NCBI GenBank assembly: GCA_963556695.1
Contig: CAUWAG010000020.1
Span: forward strand, 4,588,001 to 4,652,000
Source of the DNA: Anthostomella pinea
Taxonomy: Eukaryota > Ascomycota > Sordariomycetes > Xylariales > Xylariaceae
Length of the DNA: 64,000 nt
Direction of reading: 5' to 3'
Part shown: positions 12,002-23,116 of the stretch, piece by piece
How positions within the stretch are numbered: the first letter of the stretch is position 1
How the letters are laid out: every line of letters starts with the position of its first letter
Program-made: the position numbers and the translations under genes
Notes under the pieces: generated by a model
The model's input: only the letters and a program-made list of their open reading frames with translations
Told to the model about the DNA's origin: nothing
Database searches by the model: none

Positions 12002-13662
12002 GTGTGCGAATGGGTAATAGCGAGGACCAAGATACCTACCTCACCTGCGATCTTATGGAGATAAACCACGACACCTGTCACCGAGGATATACTCTTTACC
12101 GGCAGGCCTCCTCATTGTGCACCTGGTGACCTAGGGGCGGGTCTTGTCCGCCGAGAGTATGGGGTTCCCCGCACATTATAATGAGCGCCCCGTACTCGTA
12201 CCTCCACACTGCTCCAGTCTCTCCACACTTCTCTCCGGTCTCTTCAAAGTTCACACTACTCTCCAGTATCTCCACACCGCTCTAGTCTTTCCGCATCGGA
12301 CGTGTATATCGTCTGCTACAGGTGACCGACAGAAAATTCGATGGCCTCTCTCAGCTCTGTGCTGGCCAGTCTGAAAGAGACCCTCGGATCGCCGAAGACG
12401 GATGTACAGTCAGGCGACGAGAGTCAAATCTCGGCAGAATTCACACCGAGCACTGAAAGCGATCTGCGTCGACTCCTGGAAGCGAGACCACATGAGGAGT
12501 TTTGCGGTGTTGCTGCGATGAAGTGGGTGTTCATTCTTCCGCAGACGAGCCACCTTGAGAGTCAGGGTCAAAAGAACGGCTGAGATCCAAGATGAGGTCT
12601 AGAGCACGCTCTCCATGTGCGAGCTGCGTTCGTACGGGCGCGTTCACTTCCGCCGGGCAACGGTGTACACGGAGGAGGTTAGGGGAGATGGGGAGAGAGA
12701 GTGAAGTTGCCACTACAATTGTACATTGGCTGCCGACTGGAAACCGCCTTCGTACATCTGAGGACATGACTTCTCATGATTCCGCGTCCACTCTCCTTCT
12801 AGGACTCTCGGGCCCTATATCAAGTCAATCGTGATAACCTCATCAGTCAAGCAAGGGCATAGGATTGGCTTCATTGGGAGTTGGCAAGTATCGCAGGATG
12901 TCAGGCTTGCCTGGCTTGCTGAGAGAGCTGGCGCCATCGGTGGCTGCCCCCAACGGCTCTCTGGCCAGTCACACCAGTGACCGCACCTGTGGCATGAAAT
13001 CGTCAAGCAGGGAGTACAATGTTGTCCAAGTAGGCGCAGTCAGTCGTGCAATAGCGCTCAGTCAAGAGCCGGCCATACATTGTACCGTGGAGACTATCCC
13101 ATACTGCAGGCCAGTTGCTGCCATCAGGGGTATCGGGAGGAGAGGTCGTAAAGGGAGTGCCGTTAAAAGAGATCTACTGGGTGTTAGCTGATAAGGAGGA
13201 GGGAGATGTGGAGGTATGGGTGCTGGATGTTAGTCCGCTGGTTGCGAGGCAGGAGATGGGGGCGGAGGGGCCGTTGTCAGTTATGTGTGTGGAAAAGCTT
13301 GGGTTAGGTGTGGGTGGCTGGAGTAGAGACATGAACTGAGCAACGTGGATGGACAAAATTGTCGATATGTGGTCGCAACGCTCGCGCGACGAAAAAACCA
13401 ACTGGTGTGTTTATGTAAGGTACAGCGCCTCCATCAAACTAAACAAACCCACTTTTTCGAAAGATTTGATCAAATCAAATCAATTCAAGCCAGCCAATCA
13501 GGTTTATTTAACGAAGACTTTTAAGGTTTAATTTATAAGGCCTTTGTTTAGATCTTTAAAAAGGGACTAGCGCAAAAACACGGATTAATGGATAAACCGA
13601 ATTCTTAATACTGCGGTCTACGGGTAATATTCACTAGCAAATCAGTCATCAGGATGTTGCGA
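12002..13662. other. Intergenic; no firm gene, AT-rich toward the 3' end
   Basis: Upstream of the tannase gene. A short frame at 12341-12583 (+) starts plausibly (MASLSSVLASLKETLGS) but ends abruptly. A following frame at 12592-12834 contains CASCVRTG then CTRRR, faintly like a fungal Zn2Cys6 region, but not enough to call. From about 13400 the DNA becomes AT-rich and merges into the mobile-element zone. Confidence 0.4.
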
Positions 13663-13692
13663 ACTTCGTATAACTTCGTATAACTTCGTTTA
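13663..13692. repeat. 10-bp tandem repeat (ACTTCGTATA) x3
   Basis: Three direct copies, the last with one change (ACTTCGTTTA). It lies in AT-rich sequence before the Copia Gag remnant. The register creates a chance match to a loxP arm. Confidence 0.85.
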
Positions 13693-13976
13693 GCGGTGAG
13701 CGCCCTCCGTGTAAGGTAGCTATGCTATGCCCTATTGCAGGGCTATAATAGCTCTCAAAGGCTCCTGAACCGTACCGTAAAGGGCAGGTCCAAGGGGTAC
13801 AGCTGGGTGATACAGGGGCTGTACAGGGGCCCAGCGTGCCATAGCTGTTGGATTAAAGGTGAGCCCAGAGGGCACCTTGATAGGTAGACACTAGAGCCTA
13901 GTTGTTCCGTCCCGATCCAGCCCCCTCTGGCACAAAACTGCCACGGTCGCACGAGGACACTCTAGAGAGATAGAAT

Positions 13977-13992
13977 ACACACACACACACAC
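13977..13992. repeat. (AC)8 microsatellite
   Basis: Eight consecutive AC dinucleotides just upstream of the Gag remnant. Confidence 0.9.
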
Positions 13993-14103
13993 TTCAACCT
14001 CACGATTGGCTCAAATCTGACAATTAAGAGTCTCATCGCCGATCCCTTTGACAAACCATATTTATCCTGCATATCTAAGATGCTTGTCCTTTCAACACTT
14101 TGA

Positions 14104-15118
14104 GAGTCTGAGAAAGCAGACTTCTCAGCATCACTGTCGGAAGCAAGAGAATGGCCTGAATGGGACCATGAGTTCCAACTGAAGGCAGACGCCTTGGGTC
14201 TTCTTGACCTCCTCATTCAGAAAAAGGGAATTATACCACAACCAGAGATTCCGAATATTGCACGAAAGAAATACAAGAAGAAACAAACGACTCTCAAACC
14301 AAGCCAAACTATTGAAGTCAATCCTGATCCGAATGACGGAAACGAAGACAACGAAATCATCCAACACAAGCGAAATAATGGCATGTGGATGCTATCAGAT
14401 CTAACGACAACGGGGAAACAAACCTATGAACTCGACAATAGCTTCTACAATCGAATCCAGAAGCTGCACAAGAAGCAAGCACTGTCTTTGGAGAAAATCA
14501 AGAACCATATACTCAAGTCTGTCGCAAACCACTACAAGACTACCTACTGCACTCCAAAGCAACCAATCTAGGAGTGGTACGCAAATCTCTAAGCCCAGTG
14601 CGGAATGGCTAGTACAGATGAGCAGGAGGATGCAAGACAACTCTACAAGACAGCACTCCAACCCCTCAGAAATTCCAAGAACGCAGCAAGATGGATTGCC
14701 TCTTGGGAGATCGCCTTTACGAAGGCCCATCAGAAGGAAGTTCCTGAAACGCTCAATGTGAGCTCATGGGCCAGAGACTTCCTGGACGCGGTATCCGAAA
14801 CATTTCCCATGTGGTCAAGCACTTATGCGGTTACCAAGGACGAACAAATCCGGCACGGGATTCTCAAACATTGAGATCTTGTCAACAATTTCACGAGGGC
14901 TATTTCGCGGACCACCAACAAAGCTGGACGAGCCTCCAAAGGTGCATTTGGGGCTACCTATAACGGCGAGGGCTCCGGCGAAGAAGAACAGAAAGCCGGA
15001 AACAAAAAGCCTGGGAGAAAACAGACCAAACGCCGACCGAGAAATGAGAGAAGTAGGGATGAGGACCATTCCAAATGTCCAGCGTGTGGAATGGAACACG
15101 CATTGTCGAATTGTTTCT
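14104..15118 (+). mobile_element. Copia-type LTR retrotransposon remnant (Gag only)
   Basis: One continuous frame encodes a Copia-like Gag. It begins ESEKADFSASLSEAREWPEW, with the EWPEWDHEFQLKADALGL signature of the N-terminal Gag segment, followed by a basic linker, the helical Gag core around LRNSKNAARWIASWE, a Lys/Arg-rich stretch and a zinc-knuckle-like CPACGMEHALSNC (C-x2-C-x3-H-x4-C). Three stops interrupt it without any frameshift: TAG at 14569, TAA at 14590 and TGA at 14872; each would be Gln, Gln and Arg by a single C-to-T change. A TGA also lies just before 14104. Protease, integrase and reverse transcriptase are absent: similarity stops at the zinc knuckle, where unrelated sequence begins. 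This is a truncated, RIP-like remnant. No LTR boundaries could be fixed. Confidence 0.75.
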
Positions 15119-15425
15119 ATGTCTCTTTGTCGCCGTCCTGATCAGCGTCTCCTTCGCCGTTATAGTGTTCTTCTTGGCCCGCTTTGCTCTCGTAGTAGCC
15201 GGTGACTGGCTCGTACTGGCAGTCCTGGATTCCTCTTTGGGCATCTGAATACTCTGAAACCTCGTCCTGCTCAACGGCAGCGGCGTGCTGACGATCGTCA
15301 TCGCAATCTTCCGCTTCAACCACCTTCTTATACGCTCGCAGCTGCGTGCAAGGTGCGACGATGCGCTGGCCTCCTTGGCCGCTAGGCTCGCCCTGCTCTG
15401 TAGCGGTCGGTGTGGTGGGATCTAT
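15119..15425 (-). other. Possible gene fragment, acidic/Gln-rich tail
   Basis: On the minus strand an open frame reads from about 15425 to 15117 with low-complexity acidic sequence (VVEAEDCDDD, EHYNGEGDADQDGDKE) and a plausible terminal stop. It abuts the Gag remnant exactly and runs in the opposite direction. It resembles the disordered C-terminus of a fungal protein, but I do not recognise the family. It could equally be chance coding bias. Confidence 0.25.
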
Positions 15426-15511
15426 CGTATTATTGATTCGTCAGTCAAAGGAATAATAGATTTGTATGATTGCAGCAACAACTCAATAGTAAACTGAACG
15501 AGATGCTACCA

Positions 15512-15715
15512 TGTGAGATTCTAGAAAGGTCACAAGCCTTGTGGGTGTGAGCGGTCGCTGCAAATATTGTTGTCATTCTCAAGTATGTTTGGCAGGGCTA
15601 ATCTACAGCTAAATACTATACTGCACCATGCCAGGGTGGATCAACTGGTCTCCTGGCAGCCCCCTAGTGGGTACTGCACCTAAGGGCACTATATCTGGGA
15701 TCCAACATCTGATAC
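15512..15715. repeat. 204-bp dispersed repeat, copy A (LTR-like)
   Basis: Aligns without gaps to 45532-45735 with 14 differences (about 93% identity). Begins TGTGAGATTC. Of the 14 differences, ten are transitions, and in all ten this copy has the A or T. Four of the ten are in CpA/TpG context. The TG-start and dispersed nature suggest an LTR or its fragment, but no flanking duplication or internal region was identified. It is followed by very AT-rich DNA (15715-15880). Confidence 0.85.
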
Positions 15716-15940
15716 TTTAATATTAAATGTTTCATATTTAATTAAAGAAAAAAAATTTCGAAAAACGGCGAAATAACTCTGTAACTAATTCTTTTCTTTA
15801 TTTAAAACTGTCTAACTTATATTGAAGAGTCCCACTTTTATACCCCTGTTCCATACTATCCTATCGTATGACCTAAATACGATACTAAGTGTCGTATTTC
15901 ATTACCCTGAGGCTCAGGTCATACGGGCTATTGACCTTCC
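15716..15940. other. AT-rich upstream region of the split DUF3716 gene
   Basis: Strongly AT-rich sequence after repeat copy A with several A and T runs, then a more balanced stretch directly before the ATG at 15941. It would contain the promoter of the DUF3716 gene; no specific element could be assigned. Confidence 0.4.
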
Positions 15941-16077
15941 ATGTCTGAGTCAGATGGGAGCAACATAGGCAGTAATTCAGATGGCGACCCACAGTTTTCA
16001 CTTAGACTTTGGCGTCCGCCGCCAGTGAAGAGGCCGCGGCGTGTGTATGACACACACAGTAACAAATCTCAAAGCAA

Positions 16078-16091
16078 CGACAAGCGCAGAC
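16078..16091. repeat. Target-site duplication, left copy (14 bp)
   Basis: CGACAAGCGCAGAC, identical to 20018-20031. Flanks the 3' tail end of the minus-strand LINE. Confidence 0.93.
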
Positions 16092-19000
16092 TTGATTGAT
16101 TGATTGATTGATTGTATTTAACGTGGGGGATCGCTTCTCAGTAGTGCAAACCACGCCTCTCAGAGCCTCTTCATCGCAGGGTTGTGGAGGTATCAAGATA
16201 ATAAGTACAGTCAGTCCCGTTCATAAGCCTATCCCCGTTGTTGTGGCGGTATGACCTTGGGGTCATCTATCTGATCCTTCAAGAAAAGCTATCTATCGGG
16301 GGCAGATTGTTGAAAAGAACTTGCTCTTCTCCACGAAATTTGCCCATTCTGTGCTCCTCTCCCCTAAGTATTGTAAACAAGCTGTCCTAGGCGAGTACCT
16401 AGACAACAGCCGGTTTTTTCCCAGCCTCTTACAAAAAAAAATGTGTTATGGTGTTTTCTTTTTACCACAGCTGCAGTGATTATTCGAGTCTGTATGCCCA
16501 AAGCGTTCATGGTATCTGGCAAAGTCGCCATGTCCAGATCTGGCCGCTAGAAGTCTGTATAAAGTACTCTTCTTAAAAGATATAAAGTCTCTTTTAGTTA
16601 TTATATGTGAGTATATTTCTTAATATTTAGGTTCTGATCGGTCTTTTTATTATTGGTTGAACTCTTTCTTGCCCTTTTTTTTGAGATCTCTCTTGACCTA
16701 AGAGATTATAGGAAGATTTATTGTGTTTATTTTTAGCATGGCACCCTTTTTTGTTAGTGTATTGGCAGCTTCGTTGCCATCAATATCTCTGTGTCCAGGA
16801 ATCCATTTGACGGTCACTCCAGGAGTGTGTGCTGTGACAAATTCTTGAAATCATAGAAAAATGTTCTGTGATGTTTTGGGTGGAGTCCCATTGAGCCCAT
16901 CTATCACTGATGTGTTGTCCAGGCAGACATATAGCTATTTTCCGTGTCTAATTGCCCTGGCTGCTACAAGACCTTGGAGAGCACCATGGACTTCAGTATC
17001 TACTACTTCTGCTTAGAGAAGTCTGCCCTTTCCCCGGTATACTTCTTGTGTAGTGCCGCCTTTCCTGATGGTATAACCCCATCCAGTGCGGGTTGTGCCT
17101 TGGTCGTCCAACTGTGATCCATCTGAATAGATGACAAGGTCAGTGTTCACGTTTCTCTCCTGTAGCCATTGTTTAAAGAGCTCTGTTTTTTTGTCTTTGT
17201 TTTTACGGATTAGGGGCTTTTTCTATGATAGCCTGGTAAGTGTTGGTCTCTGGAAGTCAGGGACTAGCTAGAAGTTCCTTTGTAGCCTTGTTGGATTCTT
17301 GCGAGCTTGTATTTGGAGCCTGCCAACAAGAGGGTGTCTCTGGTCTATTCGTTTTAGTCAGAGGCCGTGACGTTGTCTTATTGACTCTGCAAGAACTCCT
17401 GCTGGGGGAATCTGCGATTCAAAGTGTAGGATATGTCCAGGGTGTGTTTTCCAGACTGACAAGATAGCCCTGATCGCCGTTCGTAGTACGGCATCTATTG
17501 TTCCAAGAAGCCCCTTAATACGACATGCTAATGTCCCACCTAAGCTCCCAACTTTCTTGATTCCTGGGTACCAGGCCTCCAGGCCGTGTGTAAGAATAGG
17601 AATAACACAAGCTTTCACAGCCCTCTTGGTTAACTTTACTGGAAGTCCTTGACTGTGTTGCATAGTCCTCGAAGGTGATTTGCTACCTTATTAGCTTTTT
17701 TGGTCCAGTAAGAAACGTGATCTTTGAAGTTTAGTTTTCTATCTAGGAAGACACCTAACCATCACATGGAGTCCTTTGCTGTTTTGTTTATTGTCTTGTG
17801 GTGGACTGGAGGGTTGTCTGAGTTCTTTTTCCTTGAGAAGTGCATGATCTCAGTTTTGTCAGGGTCAAATTTAATAGCGTTATTATGTCCCTATTGATTA
17901 AGTAAGTAAAGATTTTCAGAAGCCTCTATAGTTGTTTCCTTAAGGTTCTTTCCAATACAGAGAGTCGCTAGGTCGTCTGCATATCCAAAGCGTCTTTTTT
18001 TCCTACCAAGTCAGGCACAGATTGGCTCTGTATATAGCATATAAAGGATTAGAGAGGCTGGTGAGCCTTGTGGTAGCCCACAAGTGAGAGCTTTAATATT
18101 GGTCACAATACCTTCAAACCGAACCCTTGCGGACCGCTCGGACATGAATGACTGGACCCATCTTATGAAAAAGCCCGGCCAGCCCTGTTCTCTCATGCGA
18201 ACCACCAGCCGTCCCATTAAAGCAGCATCAAAAGCCCCTTTCACATTTGACGTGACTACCGTTGTAACGAGACCTTGGTCAAGGGCCTGCTCAATATCGT
18301 GTATGAGTACAGTTACCAGGTCAGTGGCAGAGCGCTTTGGTAGAGCTCCAAAATGTTGTGGAGCTAGAATTCTAAGTTTGACAATAAATCAGGTAATTCT
18401 TTTCGTGATGAGTCGTTCTGGGCCTTTGCCAAGACATGACAGTAGCGATATTAGTCTGTAGGCCCTGGGATTGGAGTAGTCTTTCTTTTCTAGTTTTGGG
18501 ATCATCGCTACCTCAGCTATTTTGAATGGTTTAAGGTGGTGTCCAATCTGTAGGCAGGTCTGAAAAAGGGCTCTGATATGTTCCCCAATGAATGGCCAGC
18601 AAGCTTTCAGAATCCGTACTGTGAGGGTATCTACTCCCAGTGAGTTGCTCTTGGTCCCTAAAATGCACCCTTCAGCCTCTTCCAGTCCGACATGGTATTC
18701 AAGGGGGATGTATGGCTTGGGTTGTATGATCTGAGCGAACCAGGGGTCGATGATATCATTGTCTGAGGTACTTCGTTCAAGCGTGGCTGAGCGTAGTGTA
18801 TTTGCCTTGCTCTCTTATGACTCAAATATTTGGTCTCCTATGATGATTAGAGGGGAACGCAATCCTGCTGATAGCTTGTGCCAAGAGACGATTCTATATA
18901 GGTCCTTTGGCTCAGTTGCTGAATTGATTAGAGTCTGCCAGTACTCTCTCCTAGCTTTCCGAACTATGCAGCGAAATTCTTGTCGGGCTGAATCCGCCCT

Positions 19001-20017
19001 TCTTGACTTATAGTCTGTTTAGAAAGGGCCCTGTATGTCTGAATAGCTGCTTTGTAGTCATCATTCCACCAAGCAGTGGGCCTAGATTGACGGGGCTTTT
19101 TGCCCACTGTTCTGATACAGCCTTGGATCATGTTGATCAAGCTTTGTGTAAAGGCATCCACCTGGCCAGGGGATACACCCAGCCGGGGGAGTTCATGAAT
19201 CCTGGTTTGGACATTATCTGCCAGCTCTTGTAGTTTATCTTTTGGTACTATCTAATGATTGGCCTTGGGGACTCGGTCCAGATCTCCCTGAATTGGAATG
19301 ACTATTCGTAATGTCTTATGATCTAAGGTGCACTGAAGTGCATTATTGACTGAGGCTTCAGCCATGGGGACATCTGAGAACACCAGATCTAGTACATTTC
19401 CGTCATCATGTGTCGGGACATCTGGTTCAGAAATCAGATCCAGTCCGTGGTCTGCCATAGTCTGTGCAAGTATGACACCACCATGATATCCTGGATTGCT
19501 CGAGTCCCAGGATGTGTCGCCAGCATTGAAATCTCCAGCTATAACGCAGCCAAAAGGTGGAGTCCATACTTCCAGAATGTCATCCACTTCCTGTGGGTTG
19601 TCATATGGCCAGTAGACACTGGCAAATGTAATGCCTTGTACCTTAACCCAAGTGATATTTTGTGTAGCATAAGGCCGAAATTGATCCGCTTAAAGATGTT
19701 TTCCTACATAGATAAGAGATCTGGGTCGTGTACTGTTGCTGTCCCAGGAATCAACCGGGGGATATATATCATAATTTGGGTGTGTCTTTACTCCTATTCT
19801 TCTGCCTGGTGGTGTGCCGACTCAGGGCTCTTGTATCAGAATGATGTCTGTTTGTTCTCCTTTATAGTTAGCCAGGTTAATGGCTAACTCTGTAGGGCCT
19901 GCACTATTTTGTCCTCTTGCCGCATTCACGGAATGGATGACCAGGTGCCCGTGTCGATGTGTTTTGTTTGATGTACCTAGCATTGATGGACAACAATGGT
20001 GTCGGCATCTCTGGGAT
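16092..20017 (-). mobile_element. Non-LTR retrotransposon (LINE, EN-RT-RNase H; 5'-truncated, mutated)
   Basis: A 3,926-bp insertion bounded by the perfect 14-bp duplication. On the minus strand, in order: an APE-type endonuclease (NAARGQNSAGPTELAINL near 19900, AGDFNAGD near 19520-19540), linker and N-terminal RT segments (WWNDDYKAAI near 19060), RT core with GLPQGSP near 18065-18090 and the catalytic GYADD at 17973-17987, RT thumb (TKRAVKACVIPILTHGLEAW near 17600), and an RNase H domain (AEVVDTEVHG, VCLDNTSV, PGHRDIDGNEAAN between about 17020 and 16750). It ends in a 3' UTR and a simple AATC repeat tail at 16092-16114. ORF1/Gag is absent, so it is 5'-truncated, as is common for target-primed integration. 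Stops and shifts break the ORF, for example TAA at 17013-17015 and TAG at 16935-16937, both explicable by RIP-type transitions. Domain order suggests a Tad1-like clade. Confidence 0.92.
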
Positions 20018-20031
20018 CGACAAGCGCAGAC
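20018..20031. repeat. Target-site duplication, right copy (14 bp)
   Basis: CGACAAGCGCAGAC, identical to 16078-16091. Next to the 5' end of the LINE; the DUF3716 frame runs straight on from it. Confidence 0.93.
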
Positions 20032-20555
20032 AATCTCCGAGCGTACCCTTGGCCTTCAGTCCAACTGAAACCTCGACTCAAAACCGCGACCGCTCCGACC
20101 GCTCCGATTCCAGTGTACCCCCTGTCGTTTCTGTGCATTCTACTGCGCCACCCGCAACCCCCCCGGCAACCTTCGATACACATGCAGAGGGATTGGAGAA
20201 GACAGCGTATGAACAGCTCGTCCGAAATGGACTCCTCCAAGCTTCAAGTCCAAATCCGGATAAGAGGATATCACTTCTCCTGCACGACTGTCGACCAGTG
20301 CGGCCTATTCGACTGTCGTTGCGAGGGCGGTTCAATAGCAAGCGGTCAACGAATATCGCGGCAGCGCTCATCCAAGTCACGGTGAAGCTGGCAACCGTGC
20401 CTTGTGCGGGTTGCAAGTCTGGGAATGGCATATTTTCGGAGTGCGTAGTCCCGGCTAAATCAGTCTGCGACAGATTCTCCGGTGTATGCGCAAATCACTA
20501 TTACAACTCTCAAGGGAGCAATTGTTCGTTGCTCGAAAAAGGTATATTGTCATAA

Positions 20556-21274
20556 GAACGTTTTAAATATCGAGAGCCTTTTACTGACCAATTGCTGCTT
20601 GCTGCGGCGTTATAGTCAAGGATACAGACTCAAGAGAGAACGAACGCATCTCTCTTATGATTATAAATACCAATGGCACCGATGCATGTAATGCGATATG
20701 CATCGTTAGAGTCCCAAACATCGAGAGCGAAGGAATAAAGCAGATCGAGGAATCTGCAAAGCAAACCGCAAGAGAGTTCGCAGGGCTGGTCAGAATCTGA
20801 TCGGAAGACTGAGAAGAGGGATATAGGAGCGCACTTGGAATGAGACGGGCTGACCTGGCCGTATTCAAACCGCTGTGATAGAGCAATGTGAGTTTTTAAA
20901 AAGTCATAATAAATAACAATAGGAGTGTTCCCCCGTACTATCGTCACTGCCCTAAGTGAGGGTTAAACCAAGTACCTAATTAGTAGTAATTCTAGCGTGA
21001 TAGCTTAAACTCTCAGGGTAGCGATGCGGTTGGTAATAGTGATGGCGAAGCCGCCACACCTCCTTCCAGGCTTGATTTTATCACTCTTTCCGGTCTTGCT
21101 GTCGAACATACCTTTATGGTTTCAAAGTAACATAGAAAGCCATATAATATGAAATGGACTGGAAGACTCGCCTCCCCATGCCTAGTACAGTAGTGACGAT
21201 GGTCGAGTTCCTTGTTCCCTATATCGCACACCAATCAAACTCTATCTAGCTGACTGTGTAAACCCCCATACACG
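20556..21274. other. Intergenic, nothing recognised
   Basis: Between the DUF3716 stop and the next candidate start. Frames on both strands around 20580-20950 are short and lack family features. Confidence 0.4.
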
Positions 21275-21946
21275 ATGAAACCAACTCAAGCTTTGCTTGC
21301 CGCTGCTCTCCTACACGCCACTCCCCTTGCAGCTAGGAGCTTGCGCAACGGACCACGCTCGGCCGCCCTCCAGCCACGAGAAGACGAAAGATTAACTATC
21401 ACAAATATGGATGTCGAGAGGCAAGTTTCGTAACACAAAATGCGAAGACAACGAAAAAGATCTCAGATTGGGTGTTTCGTGCGTGGGCACAAGCTTTGGC
21501 GTCTGCTGCGGGGAACGTACTCGTCTATTCGACAGCGCGAGCCACAAGAGTCAGGAGGGATTGGCTGTCTACGGACTTGGCTCGAACCCTCCTGAACATC
21601 CGGAGGACGTGGAAGCCCAGGGTTGTATAGAATTCTTGAAGAAGGAGAAAGGGCCTTGTCTCGATGGGCGTGGTGACGAGGCAGATATCTCGGGCGCGAT
21701 GGTCTTGGAACAGGATCATTCCTTACTTCCTGGTTCTCTCGGATTCACCCTAGTTTTAGCGGCGTCGTGTGCAGAGGGAACAATGTTCGCTTTGTGAAGC
21801 CAGACTCGTACGCCTACCAAGACGGGAACTCGAGCGAGATCCGCCACATTAGTATCGACTCGAAGGAAGGCAGAGCGTTCGGAATGTTGGAGTCTACGGA
21901 TGACAAGAGGGACTTTATGCTGAAACATGGAAAGAGGGATATCTAG
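21275..21946 (+). pseudogene. Decayed small secreted cysteine-containing protein
   Basis: ATG 21275 opens a convincing signal peptide (MKPTQALLAAALLHATPLAA) followed by a short charged stretch that stops near 21430. Coding-like sequence then continues in the next frame (KFRNTKCEDNEKDLRLGV, with Cys residues in SCVGTSFGVCCGE and GCIEFLKKEKGPC). It moves to the third frame near 21740-21770, ending with VRFVKPDSYAYQDGNSSE and KHGKRDI before TAG at 21944-21946. No good intron boundaries explain the first shift, so I read it as a gene with two one-base shifts; unusual introns are the alternative. I do not recognise the family. An effector-like secreted protein is an inference from the signal peptide, size and cysteines only. 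Confidence 0.45.
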
Positions 21947-22723
21947 GGTGTAAGTAGGGCATGTGTGTTTGTGCTGATGGGTCTGGCCGTTATACTATCC
22001 TACCTGTGAAACTGTATCTGGAGTGTTCGGGCATACTTAGCGAATGGAGGTTTTCATTGGGCTACAATAGACTCGGGATAGAACATGTAGCTAAGTAGCT
22101 TGACGGTTCCAAGAAAAGTTTACAGTACGATCTCGCAAGGACGAGGAGGATGTTAATATCAATTTAACGTTTACCGATTCATCAACCTTGGTTGGTAGGT
22201 GAGGGTGAAGAGTTTTATGAAACCATCCATGTGAATACTCAGGCCAGCATCCAAGCCATGTGGTACCATTAGAGTGATAGACTGAACCCGTCAATGGTCT
22301 GATACCTATGCGTCTAATCATAGACTTGAAACCGTGGGTAACGTGTTGATGAGAAGGAAGACAGACGTTGAGGCTGGTCGAGCGCATCGCACGTGGCCTG
22401 TAAAACTCTTATGGCTTAAAGGGTCGCGAATCATGGCATGATGTTTGCCCCTATTAACAACTCGATCGAGCACATCTTGTCGCTGAAGCACCTGATCCGC
22501 CTTAGCTAACGTTCTTTCGCAGCTATTCGGAATTCTTTATAATGGCCTATTTACTCGACATCGACCCATGAATTTTGCTACCTGACCAAAGCTGCTCGGG
22601 CCACCGTTGCCACCGTCAAGTGGTGGCATTGTAGCCATCCAGGTTGCTCTTTTTCCTCAAATTTGAGGTGATTCCGCGAAGAGACTACTTTGTCCACAAC
22701 TATAACTTCGAGCAATACTAGGT
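21947..22723. other. Intergenic, nothing recognised
   Basis: No supported gene. A minus-strand frame at 22091-22387 (with GTTWLGCWPEYSHGW) is open but unplaced. Confidence 0.35.
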
Positions 22724-23116
22724 ATGTACAAGGGCGCCACCTTCCTGGCTGTTCTCCTGTGCGAAAGAGGCCGCCCTATCAGTTCAGACACCATGGGTCA
22801 AAGGGGGATGTGCAAGCTCATGTGGCGCTGTCATGAACGTGTCCAAGCAGTGCAGATATCACACGATTGTGAGTGCAACTAGGTAGTTCTAGATAAGGTA
22901 GTTCTATGTTCGTCGCCACACGCTTTCCGCTGCGCCGAAACCATCCATCTCGACCAGCCTGCAATCCGGGGCATCAAACAGAATGTCACAGGCGAGAAGC
23001 TCACAACAGGAGACTGCAACATACTGGTCAAGCGCTTAAGCCCCTTTGCCGTTCAAAGTACCACCGAAAAGGTAAAGAGTGTTATGTATGAGTTTGGCTG
23101 CAACCCCTGGGAGTGA
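22724..23116 (+). pseudogene. Remnant of a second small Cys-containing protein
   Basis: Two coding-like blocks: SCAKEAALSVQTPWVKGG continuing through CASSCGAVMNVSKQC to about 22870, and CAETIHLDQPAIRGIKQNV through TTEKVKSVMYEFGCNPWE ending at TGA 23114-23116. The first block needs a one-base shift from the Met at 22724 (MYKGATFLAV). The two blocks are joined by a GTGAGT...AG stretch of about 29 nt that is too short to be a normal intron. The sequence is therefore either damaged or spliced in a way I cannot resolve. No family recognised. Confidence 0.35.

Larger units (their letters stand above)
15941..20555 (+). pseudogene. DUF3716-domain protein gene split by a LINE insertion
   Basis: The first part starts at ATG 15941 (MSESDGSNIGSNSDGDPQFS) and is open to 16091; the second resumes at 20032 and ends at the stop at 20555. 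If the LINE (16092-20017) and one copy of the 14-bp target duplication are removed, 151 + 524 nt give exactly 225 codons (224 residues) in one frame, crossing the junction as NDKRRQSPSV. The C-terminal part carries the cysteine pattern of DUF3716: PCAGCKSGNG, SECVV, then GVCANHYYNSQGSNCS. The usual second Cys of the last C-x-x-C is His here, which may be a mutation. Family function is unknown. As it stands the gene is interrupted. A shorter product starting at 19986 inside LINE sequence is conceivable, but it would lack the native N-terminus. Confidence 0.85.

Noticed and set aside
13670..13682. Perfect 13-bp match to a loxP arm (ATAACTTCGTATA).
   Set aside because: It arises from the register of a 10-bp tandem repeat; there is no 8-bp spacer followed by the inverted arm, so it is not a Cre site or a construct scar.
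19959..20017. Upstream Met codons extending the DUF3716 frame (MFCLMYLALMDNNG).
   Set aside because: These bases lie inside the LINE, left of the right-hand 14-bp duplication; the native start is at 15941.
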